NCBI RefSeq assembly: GCF_015832195.1
Contig: NC_052034.1
Coordinates: forward strand, 4,923,501-4,987,500
Direction of reading: 5' to 3'
Length of the DNA stretch: 64,000 nt
From: Motacilla alba alba
Lineage: Eukaryota; Chordata; Aves; Passeriformes; Motacillidae
Shown: piece after piece, positions 48,710 through 60,700 of the stretch
Layout of the letters: each line of letters opens with the position of its first letter
Numbering within the stretch: the first letter of the stretch is position 1
Program-made: the position numbers and the translations under genes
Notes under the pieces: generated by a model
What the model was told of the DNA's origin: nothing
Databases searched by the model: none
Seen by the model: only the letters and a program-made list of their open reading frames with translations

Positions 48710-51700
48710 GTGAGTAGCACTGGGACAGTCACCAGCGTGTCCCTCAGTGACCTGGAGTGTTTGCTGCAGGCACAGACCTGGCTTTGCCCTGGAGCAGGGT
48801 TTGGGGTGCTGGTGGCAGCTCACACAGGCCATGGGGGCTGTGCCAGGACCAGGATTGTATTTGCAGGGAATGCCCAGCGAAGGCAGGAATGATGCATCTG
48901 ACTTTATGTTCTCAGAAGGCTCATTTTTTACTTTATGATACTGTATTATATTAAAGAATACTAAACTACACTAAAGAATACAGGAAGGATACTTACTGAA
49001 TGCTAAAAGATAATAATGAAAACTCATGACTCTCTCCAGAGTCCTGACACAGCTTGGCCCCAATTGGCCAAAGAGTCAAAACAATTCACAGCAGAATCCA
49101 ATGAAACAATCACCTGTGGGTAAACAACCTCCAAACACATTCCACATGAGCAAAATATAGGAAAAGCAAATGAAATAAGAATTGTTTTCCTTTTTCTCTG
49201 AGGCCTCTCAGCTTCCCAGGAGAAAATTTTGAGCAAAAGAATATTTTCAGAGAATGTGAGTGCTACAGACCAGTCTGGGGTGCTGCCATGTGATGGGTGT
49301 AGGGACTCACTGCAGTGCCCTGTTGAGATCTGGTGGCATTGACAGCACTGAAAATCCAGCTCCCACCACATTCTTCCATCTCCTGAATTCACTCACATCC
49401 ACCAGCCCAGGCTTGAACTCGATCCTAAATGTATATCAGAAATAGCCCTGTATTGTGGCTTGCTGGAAACCCTAAAACCATCTGAGGTGCTTTCTACCCA
49501 GCGAGGATAACATGGCTGGCACAGCTCCAGCAGTGCCACTTCCCAGAGCTGAGAGTTCTCTTCCTCAGCACCCTTGGCCTGTTTGGGAGCCCTCAGCAGC
49601 ATCCCCAGCCCACCAGGATGGGTGTCCAGCCTCCAGACACGCCTGAGCTCTGCCTCCAGACCTCCTGTCAGCTCCCTGCTTTTTGTTCTGTTTTCCAGAC
49701 CTACATTGGCTCTGTGCTGGTGTCTGTGAATCCCTACAAGGACCTGGAAATCTACACCAAGCAGAACATGGAGCGGTACCGCGGCGTCAGCTTCTATGAA
49801 GTCTCTCCTCACCTGTGAGTGGCTCCCGGTGCAGCTTTTGTCACTCCCACCCAGCTGGGACACGTCAAAAGAGGCAGACAGGACTTTGGCCTGTCCCAGC
49901 TGCTGCCCTGTCAGTCCTGGGGACAGAGAGGATCCTCCGAGGGTGTGGTGTGAGGCTCTTTCTATTCCTGTTCCTCTCTCCAAAGAGGATGAGTTGCCTT
50001 TGCAAGAGCAGTATTTGGAAAGGGAGTTGGTTCCTTCCTGGCTGCAGGAACAGAGTTGCTTACCCAGCCCTGGCAGGACAGGAGTTCATTGTTCCAGGGT
50101 TATTTGGGGTCTCTGTGTCCGGGGCTAAGTAGGGGAAAGAGTTTCTGCTGTGTGGGGGTTTCTTTCCTACCTCTGCTGTTACTGCCTGACCAATATTTAT
50201 CTGGTATTTCCCTTGTTGCTAAGATACCATCAGCCTGTTGGAACAAGGAATGTATTTATTTACGTGGTCTGGCTTGGTGAGCATTCCCAATTTCCCATTA
50301 AAAAAAAAAAAAAAGTTTGAGGTTTAAAGTTATTTTTGAAAGCGTTTGAATTTTTTTTGTCAGACTGAAAGAAAAAAATGACGGAGAGCTGAGGCCACAT
50401 GGCTTCAAAATGGCTTTTTTTAGGACTAAAGGCCAAATTCTGAGCACCTCTTGGAGGATTTTTTGTGCTTTGTTGTTTGTTTTTTTTTAAAGAGATCTTG
50501 GAAGAGTAAGTGATATTATTTTTGAGCAAACTATTTGGGTTGTTTCTTATTGCTGGCACATAGCCCAGGAGAGTAAACAAACCAGAATGTGCTGCAAGCA
50601 CAGAGAGGGGGAGAAACACCATCACTTGGGAAAGTCTCAGCACTTCAAGCTGGATTTGTTAGGACAAAAATATGATTTTTACTGTGTGAACCCAGCTGGG
50701 GGAGAATTAAACCTGAAAAACCCTGCATTCAAACCTGCCCAGTTCCCTTTGCCTGTGGTCAAGGAAGGGCTTCTGTGCCCTTAGATGTGAATTTTGGGAC
50801 TCTCTGGAAAATCCTTGGGGCTGTGGCTCTGTTTTAAAGTATGCAGTAGGTACAGGGTGTGACAATGCTCGTGGATAGCACGAAGCACTGAGCAGATGTG
50901 CTTTAATTCCACTTGAATCACACTGTGGCTGATTATTTCTTAGGCTTTCTTTCCTTTTAACAAGTCCCTTCAGAAGCTGTAAAATGTGCAGCTCTTAAGT
51001 GAGCCCTGGAGAACTGTGATCCTGGGTACTGCTGCTCCCACCGGGAGAACAGAATTTTTTGCTGTCTGTTTTTGCTGTTCCACTGCATTATTTGATTATT
51101 TTATTGCATTATTTGATTATATATGCATTTAAAAATCCTCTGAGGAGCATCAAAATGCTCCATCTGCAGTCTGGTGCTCTGGGTTTCTCCTTTTGCAGTA
51201 ACTCATCTTTTTCCTCTTTCTCCTCTTCTAAACTGACTCTAGAAAGCCAAAACACTTCCAGATCTCTATTCCAGTGTCAGACAGTTCAGCTGGGTTTTCT
51301 GGGAAGTGCATCACACTCAGAGGAGGAAAGTTATCCCTGTGGGCTTGGAACCCAGCACATTCCCAGAGATCTGTCACATCCTGTCCTGTTTATGGCCTGC
51401 CAATGGGACCATAAACATCTTTATTTCTGTGATTCTGTCTGTGCCTGGCTGGAGCTCTTGGGGCCAGAGGCACTCCTTCAAATCCAAATTCAATCTGCAT
51501 TTATTCTGCTGTTTCCCAAAAGACTCCAGAGGCAGAATCTGGATGGGAAGAGAGGGACATGATGTATTTTGTGGGGTGAGTTGTGTTGCCAAGGGAGCTC
51601 ATTGGTGTTGCCTTAGCACCAAGTATTAATAGACTGGAGAAGGCCATGGCTGTTATTTTGGTGTGATTACTTCTAATTAATAGCACAGCAGGAGAGTTCA

Positions 51701-54700
51701 AAAACAAAAAAAAAGGAAAAAATGAAAATTTAAAAAGCCAAGCTACTAAAATGTTGTCAGGTGTGTGAAGAAGACAGGAAAGCTGCTTGCACTACGTGTG
51801 AGAGCTGAAAATGCTGTTAGGGAGGTTGTCCTTTTCCTGTCCCCCTGGGCAGTTGTCACCATTGTCACTCATCCCCTGCTGCTGTGGGAGTGTGTGTGAC
51901 TGGGGTGAGATGCTGTCTGCTCACAACGCAGAAATGGAAGAAAAGGCAGCAGAGGAGGAAGCAGAAGGGCAGGGCCGGACGGTGCAGGCAGAGGAAGTGC
52001 CTGGTGTTTGGGCCAGAGGGGACCTGCAAGATGCTCCTTAATCTGTGGTGGCTTCTCCAGCTCTTCCCACCACCCAAGAGAAGCTCTGGAGCCACCCAGA
52101 CAGCAGAATTCTGTTGTGACTTTCTGAACGTGTCATCACTTAGAAGGCAAGCAAGAAAAAATACCCGTGGAGAACGAGGTGTTTCCCGAGTGTAAACCTC
52201 TTCTGTCCCACGGGACCAGTGTTGAGAGATCGTTCATATTAGAAAAGCCAGCTGTTCTGCACAATTTAGTCGACTTCTACCTATTTTTGTCAGATAAAAA
52301 GAAGTCGAAAGAACAGTCTCAAAGAGTCTGTCAGTCTGTGTCGTGACCCTGCAGCAGCCCGGCTCGGTGCTGAGGTGTGCGCGGAGGTGTCACCGCTGTC
52401 CTGCGCTGTCCCCAGCCGCGATCCCAGCCGGCCCATGGCCCGGGGCTGCTCGGGGGCTGTCTCAGCGGCATTTCCCGGGCGGCCACGCTGACCCCGGCTG
52501 TCCCCTCCCAGCTACGCCATCGCGGACAACTCGTACCGCTCGCTGCGCACCGAGAGGAGGGACCAGTGCATCCTCATCTCCGGCGAGAGCGGCGCCGGCA
52601 AAACCGAGGCCACCAAGAAGATCCTGCAGTACTACGCTGTCACCTGCCCCGCCAGCCAGCAGGTCGAGACCGTCAAGGACCGGCTGCTGCAGTCCAACCC
52701 CGTGCTGGAGGTACCTCCCACCCGCGGAACCCTGGCCCTGGGAACGCTCCCGAGTCCCCCCGGGGACGCTGGGGACAGCGGGACCCCCACGGGGCAGCGA
52801 CACGGCGTGTCCTGGGAATGCCGTGTGGCACATCACCGGGGAATCCTGCTCTGATTCCCGGCCAAAGCTCCTGGCCCTTCCCAGCCCGCCGGGAGCAGCT
52901 GTGGCGTGGATGGGGTGGATGGGGCTGGGGCAGAGGGGATCTGGCGTGGGAAGAGCTCTGGGTCCCTGCAGGACTCTGCACGGGGGCACGTCCCAGTGGG
53001 CAGCTCAGACAGGCTGAGTTCGTTTTCTGGTGCTGTGGTGTCCTCTAGTGTCCAGCCCCGGCTGTGTGCTGTGCCCTGAGATGTCCCTGTGCCCTGTACC
53101 CATGTGCCCTGAGATGTCCCTCTGCCCTGAGACATCCCTGTGTCCATGTGTCCCTGTGTCCCTGCATCTCTGTGCCCTATATCCCTGTTTCCCTTTGCCC
53201 TGAGAGATCCCTGTATCCCTGTGCCCTGAGATGTCCCTATGTCCTATATCCCTGTGCCCTGTATTCCTGTTTCCCTGTGCCCTGAAATGTCCCTGTGCCC
53301 TGAGACATCCCTGTGTCCATGTGTCCCTGTATCTCTGTGCCCTGTGCCCTGAGATGTCCCTGTGTCCCGTGTCCCAGGAAAGGTGAGCTCCCAGCAGCAG
53401 GAGTCCTGCAGTCCCTCTGGCAGTGAGCTGTGACAAATGGCTGTGGGGACAGGGGAGGTTTGGGAAAGGCTGTCAGACGTGACATATGTTGTCAGCAGTG
53501 GACTGGCATTAAAATCAGCTTGCAGGGGGATGGAAGTGTTTTCAGAGGATGTTCCATCTGCACTGCTTGCACGGGGTGTAAAGATCAGCCTTAGAATTCA
53601 GGGAGAAATCTGTTTCCTTCTGGGTTTCCAGGAAGGAAAATCCTGGGCTGTAAATAAATAATTAGCAGCTTCACCCAAGTGTTTATAAATAATCTGACTT
53701 GGTACTCATTTAATTTTCTCTGATCATTTTCATTTCAGGCCTTTGGAAATGCAAAAACCCTTCGGAATGACAACTCCAGTCGGTTTGGGAAGTACATGGA
53801 CGTGCAGTTTGATTACAGGGTAACTTGGAACCTGCTTTATATTTCAGGACTGGTCCCAGTTACAGGAGCTCTCTTGTGTTGTTGGGTGTGTGTAGTGAGT
53901 GCTTGCATTTCCTTGGTGACAGCATAAGCAGAGCCTGTGGTAGCAAAGTTTGGGTCCAGAGGGTTTTATGGCACTCACTCTCCTTTCATTCCTCCCTTAT
54001 TTCTCTTTATAAGGGGACGCTGAGACCAAACCCTTTTATTTCTGGGGTATTTTATTTCTAGTGCTCTGTGGCAGTGGATACTCCCCAGGTAAATCCACAT
54101 AAACCAGCTGAGAGATCTGAAGGTAATTCCTGTCCTGGGTAATTTTGCGCTGAGTTTGTGCCCACTCCGACCCCAACAGCCCCACACCAGCAAGGTGGGG
54201 ACAGTGCAGGGGCTGAGGAGCCCAGGTCTCCAGGCTTTAGGTCTCCTTTATTCCCTCCACACTCAGTTTGGTGCTTTCCCTCTTTGGTGAATTCCTAGAA
54301 GGAATTTTAGCACTCAAATCACCACCGTGCTGAAATAGAGCTTGTGGCACAGAATGACAGATCATTTTCTGTGGTTTTGTGGGCTTTCGCTTCAGATCTT
54401 GTCTTTGAACAGACAATGAAGAAGCAGAAACATTTTCCTCTGTGTTGATGAACTCTTTCCATGTCCTGGTTTGGTTTAGGGGGCTCCTGTCGGGGGCCAC
54501 ATCTTGAACTACCTCCTGGAGAAATCCCGAGTTGTGCACCAGAACCACGGGGAGAGGAACTTCCACATCTTCTACCAGCTGCTGGAGGGAGGGGAGGAGG
54601 ACCTGCTGAGGAGGCTGGGCCTTGAGAAGAACCCACAGCAGTATCACTATTTAGTAAAGGTAAACATTAACTGTAATTCTTAAATATTGTATTACAGGGT

Positions 54701-57700
54701 TGGGATATCTCCAATTGACTTTGGAATTTCCTTCCCTCACTTCAGAAGTAACTCTGAGGTGACTGCTGTAAAAAGAAACACAATGCATTGAGCATGGATA
54801 ATGAATCTTTGATGATTATTTACTTATTTATATCAAGCTGTGTCTTTTTAGGGTCACTGTGCAAGGGTCAGTTCCATAAATGACAAAAATGAGTGGAAGA
54901 TCATGAGGAGAGCCCTGTCTGTTATCGGCTTCAATGACGCTGAGGTGGAGGTGAGGTTTAGCAGCACAGATTTTCCTACTTTTAAGGATTTTTTTCTGCT
55001 TTGATTTCAGATTTCTGATTGAAATCAGTGAATCAAAACAGAGTGAATGTATTCCCCACAAAAAAATCCTGACAAATCTACAAAATGCTCTCCTAAAAAG
55101 TGAATTAACACAAAATCTTGCTGTGTGCTCATTCCATCACCCTGATCTCGGGCTGTTGCTCCCATGGCAGGATTTGCTGAGCATTGTGGCCAGTGTCCTG
55201 CACCTGGGGAATGTCCAGTTTGCTGCTGATGAGCAGGGGAATGCTCAGGTCACTACAGAGAATCAGATTAAATACCTGGCCAGGGTGAGTATCACCAGTG
55301 AGGGAGACATTACAGGAAGGGTGAACTGTAGAGCATTCCTTACTTTGAGCTGAATATCATCATACAGTTTTAGACTGTGGTTTATAAGTTTTTATAAATT
55401 TAATTTCACCTAAATAGAATGCAAATATTATCATCAAACCCATTTAATGGACAATTTCTCTACTGAGCACCTGACCTACCCCTGCCTTGAGGTTTCCACC
55501 TTGGGGCAATGAGGTAGGAATAGACTCTGGGGAAGATTTTTAAGAAAGAACCCCCTTTGTGCCTTTGCTTGGTCACTTCCTTCCAGCCAATTCATTTGTT
55601 AGCTCATATCCCTGCCAGCCAGGAGGGAAGGGAGGGATTGGTGCTGCAGAGTTGTTCAGTGTGAGTGGGAAATAAAGGGTTGTTTCACTGGGCTGGGATT
55701 TCAGGAAAGCAGAACGTACAGCTCCATAAATGAATTGAATATCCTTTGTGCAGCTGCTGGCAGTGGATGGCTCTGTTCTTCGGGATGCACTGATCCACAA
55801 GAAGATCATAGCAAAAGGGGAGGAGGTAAGAGCAGGCCCTGGGGATTCGGGAGGCACAGGGGATCCAGGAATCAGCTCTGCCAGCAGCACCCCATCACCC
55901 TCAGGAGGCTGCCACTGCAGGGGTGACTGGTGACTGTTCAGCCACGAGCAGGGTGCTTTTGAGTGGCTGCTTAGTGATGATGAGGCAGGAAAAGGGGATC
56001 CCTTGCTTCGGGGGCTGCTGAGTGGTTTTCTCTGCTCCTGCCTGCAGCTGGTGAGTCCCCTGAACCTGGAGCAGGCCGCCTACGCCAGGGACGCGCTCGC
56101 CAAGGCCGTCTACGGCCGCACCTTCTCCTGGCTGGTCAACAAGGTCAACAAATCCCTGGCTTACAAGGCAAGTGAACCCTCTGCTTGTTGAGATCCAGCC
56201 AAACGTGACAGCTATTTCCAGATCTTTCAGCCTCAAAGCAAGTTCCATGCTTTTAGTCATTTCTAAATTAATTTGTTTTCGAAATCGTGCAGTAAATTCT
56301 GGGATCTGATGATGGAGATCCAGGCATGGATCACAGCTGTGAGCAAATACCTACATTTGTTTTCTGCTCTGTTGCAGGAAGAGAAGTTTCCAGGCTGGAG
56401 AAGTACAACAGTTCTAGGATTGCTGGACATCTATGGGTTTGAGGTTTTCCAGCACAACAGGTTCGTTTTGATAAATCCTGAGTTATTATTCAGTTTATGG
56501 TGTTTTCTATCCCTTGTGAAACAAGGCTTTATTCCATTTCTTAGTAAAGGGAGGTGGCAGTTAAATGTCAGGACATCAGGTGACAAACTGCTAATCACAG
56601 GGCTTCTAACACTTAAGACATCCAGCTAATAATTAGCATTTACAGCTATTAATGGTGCTGGTATTTTAAATAAACTGTTGCTTTTTGGGTGTATTCATGC
56701 CTTACCTTGAGCTGTGCCTTTGTCCAGCTCTCCAGCCCAGGGGTGGCTGTTGTGGCATCTTCCCATGGTGGTGACAAACCAGGGGATGGCAGAGTCTGGG
56801 ACCTCCCTGGCAGGTAGCACTGAACCAAGACTCTCAAATTTGCAGTGTTAGTGGGCCTTTATTCAAGGTTTTTGTGTTCCTCCATGTTCCATCCTTCATG
56901 TCCATTTTCCCCTCCCTCTGGAACTCTTGGAGTTTCCCTAAATAATAAATTTACTAAATGCATGCAGTCAGTAAATAAACACTTCACAAAAATCTGTTTC
57001 TCTTGATTCGCTGTATCCCCGCTGCTCCCTCTGTTTGTACCTCCTCCTGTACAAACAGTGATTATTTTTCTGCTTTTTCTTTGCAGCTTTGAGCAGTTTT
57101 GTATCAATTATTGCAATGAAAAGTTGCAGCAGCTGTTCATAGAGCTGACCCTGAAGTCAGAGCAGGAGGAGTACGAGTCCGAGGGCATCGCGGTAAGAGC
57201 CCAGATCCCCCCTCCCTCTCCTTGCAGAGATCCTGCCGTGATCTCCAAACCAAGGAATTAAAGAACTTTAATTTTCCCTTCTTTTGGAAACCCTGGTAAC
57301 TGTGTGAGACAGCTGGAAGTGAGTAATGCCATCCCAAGCTTTTACCCTGATTTTAATAAAGGCAGTGTTAGGAAAACAAATGTGACGAGTGAAAAAGCTT
57401 TGACAGAAAGATTGTTCAAATCAGGTGCTCTCTGAAATGTTCTGAAATTTACATTTCTTTTCCAGTCTAGAGTTGTTTTCACCTAAGTGTGATTTCTTGT
57501 CTTTGCAGTGGGAACCAGTTCAGTATTTCAATAACAAAATAATTTGTGATTTGGTGGAAGAGAAATTCAAAGGCATCATTTCTATTTTGGTGAGTTGAAA
57601 ACATTTTTGAATGAAAAATTTCAGGCGGTGTAGTGGAAAACAAGGGAGAAAACATGGGAAAAAATCAGTTTATGTTGGAAGTGTTTGAGTAGGTGGGAAG

Positions 57701-60700
57701 AGCAATAATACACCGAATAGTGGCACCATTAAAAGTCATTGCATCACTTCCATGGGCTCTGGAGAAAGCAGCTCCCAGTCCAGGCAGTCTGGAAGGAGGG
57801 AAATGTTTTCCTTTTCAGCTCAAGAATTCTTCATTTATTGAGCTACAAGTTGTTTATCTGTGGAAAGGCCAAACTGGAGGAGAGTTTCAGTGAGGCAGAG
57901 CCCAGAAATCCCTGGAATTTGTGTGTTTGTAGGATGAGGAGTGTCTGAGACCTGGGGATGCCACAGACACGACATTCTTGGAGAAACTGGAGGAGACTGT
58001 GAAGAACCACCCTCATTTTCTCACGTGAGTGTTCCCTCAGCTGAGGGATTCCAGTGTGTGAGTAACATCCTCACCATGCTGGGTCCTGCACAAAAGACGA
58101 TAATTTTCTTTTACAGAGAGATTTGATTGATATTTAAGATAATATAAAATAGGCTGTCAACACACAGTGCCTGACTGAGCTTCAGAATGCAATAGGGCAA
58201 GAAAACTCTTGTTACTGGCTCACCTCTCCCCTTGCAGATTGTTTACTTCAATGTTGGAGCTCCCAATGTCTGTTTATTCTGAATCTTCTGTTTTTGTTCT
58301 GAATGCTCAGTTTAGGATGCCTACATCTTACGTGCACACAGAACCACTCTGCAAGGAGCACTGAAATTCCCCTTTTCATTAAATATAAATACATTTAATG
58401 ACACTTCTATGACGTGCTGGTTGATAACTTCATTTACCTGAAAATCCCCAAGTCCAGTTTGCATTCCTTGCTCGCTGCTGCACAGTCCTGCTCCAGGACT
58501 GAATGTCCTGGAGCTTTTTGAAGTGAATCCTGCAGGATTTTGTTTCTCCTGAAGGTTTTTGCTCCCTCCCCAGGCACAAACTCGCTGACCAAAAGACGCG
58601 CAAGTCGCTGGGGCGGGAGGAGTTCCGGCTCTCGCACTACGCTGGGGATGTCACCTACAGTGTTGCAGGTAACACACAAAAACCAAAACTCTGGGCCTTA
58701 AATACATCCCCATATCACTTGATCAACCAGATTAATTTCAAATCTCAAATCCCTGCCTTGAAGTTGCACTGAAACAGCCTGAGTGGTTTGTTTTTCTTCC
58801 AGGTTTTCTAGATAAAAACAACGACCTTCTCTTCCGGAACCTGAAGGAGGTGAGTGTGGAGAGAGGAGTTCCCAGGACAGAATGAGGAGTTGGGTTTCAA
58901 ATGAGGTGGCACCTGAGGGAAAGGATTCTTCTAGACTCCACCTGGAGGCTGTGTGTCCACAGAGCTGCGCTCTGAAAGGACTGATTGAGATCCCAGTGTT
59001 CATTTTGTTATTTTAAATAGCTTTCTCCTCAGGTTTCTCTGGTAGTTCTCTGTACTTCATCTCTGAAAACATCTCTCTCTCTGCAGACCATGTGCAACTC
59101 AGAGAACCCCATCATAAACCAGTGCTTCGATAGGACAGAGCTGACAGACAAAAAGAGACCTGAAACGGTGAGAACTCGAGAGCTGGAGGGGGCTGTGGCT
59201 GTTCCCTCTTTCTGAAACATGAACTCTCTGACAACATCTGAGAGCAATCCCCTGACATTGTGTTCTGCTGGTTTGTAGCCAGCTCCAAGTCATCCCTTCA
59301 TGTGCAGTTTTCTTTTTTTTTTTTTCTCCTAGGCAGCAACTCAGTTCAAAAACAGCCTCTCCAAACTCATGGAAATCCTGATGTCCAAAGAGCCCTCCTA
59401 CATTCGCTGCATGAAACCCAACGATGCCAAACAGGCTGGTATGGCCCTGGGACAGAGGCAGAGCACTGCATCCCACTCAGGGAGGCACAGAAAGGAGCCA
59501 AATGAAGATTTTGGGCTCATTTTGGGGCTGTGCCTGAGCTTCTGTAGGGAGGGGGTGGCAGTGCCAGCAGCCAGGAATGGCAGTGGCAGCACTGCTCTTG
59601 GATAGGGAAGGTGGTGGTTATAGTAAAGAATTATTGACCTGTGTAAATTCATTCTAATGACCTTTTCTCCCTCAGTTTTGGTTCCTCTATGCATAAAGCA
59701 TCTCAAAGGAAAACTCCATTTTTGGAGCTAAATATAAATAATTAAAAAGGGATGGGAGGGGGGAAGGCAGGAGACACAAAATTGTGTGGGACTTGTGCTG
59801 TGAGGATTCATCAGAGGTTAAAGATGATCCTGTGAGATACAACCAGAGCTGAACATTCCCCTTCTCTAGAACAAGGCCCAGCTGAGCCCTGACTGTGTTT
59901 GTCCCTTTCCATGCCCTGCCAAGACCGATTTGATGAAGTCCTGATCCGACACCAGGTGAAGTACCTGGGGCTGATGGAGAACCTCCGCGTGCGCAGAGCC
60001 GGCTTCGCCTACCGCAGAAAATACGAGATGTTCCTGCAGAGGTGAAGCTGCTTGGGAATTCTGTCCTCTGCTGCTCCCTCCCCCTGAGCTTCGTCCCATT
60101 GCTGTTGAGGCTGGGAGCTGTTTTGAGCAGCACAGGGGCAGCTTTAGCACCTAGAGGGGTGGGAAGCTTAGGCTCCCTCCCTTCCAATGACCCCTCTCCC
60201 TCCTTGGATTGCACTCCTCTGCCTAAGATTTCCTCTCCTGCCAATTCCCAGGTACAAATCCCTGTGTCCAGAGACGTGGCCCACGTGGGATGGGCGGCCC
60301 TACGATGGGGTGGCTGTGCTGGTGAAGCACCTTGGCTACAAACCAGAAGAATACAAAATGGGACGGTCAGTTCTGTGTTCTCAATTTGAGGTTATGAATC
60401 ACTGCATGTCCCTGTTGTCCCTTTGAAATGAAGCTTCTCTAGATAATGGGGGAGGGAAAGATCACAGAGCCCAAAGGGGATGCCAAAAGCAAGTTTGCTC
60501 CAGCATGCAAAATGTAATTCTGCATTTCTGTTTCCAGAACAAAGATTTTTATCCGCTTTCCCAAGACCTTGTTTGCCACAGAAGATGCTCTGGAAGTGAG
60601 GAAACAGAGTCTGGGTGAGGCACTCACACTTGCAGTGGATTTCTATTTTAAAAAGCTGAGTCTTTTTCTGCCCAATTGTGCTTGGTCACAGTTGCAAATT

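Noticed and set aside
59687..60244. A 185-codon minus-strand frame
   Set aside because: It is the antisense shadow of the MYO1C exon at 59924-60041 and its flanking introns.
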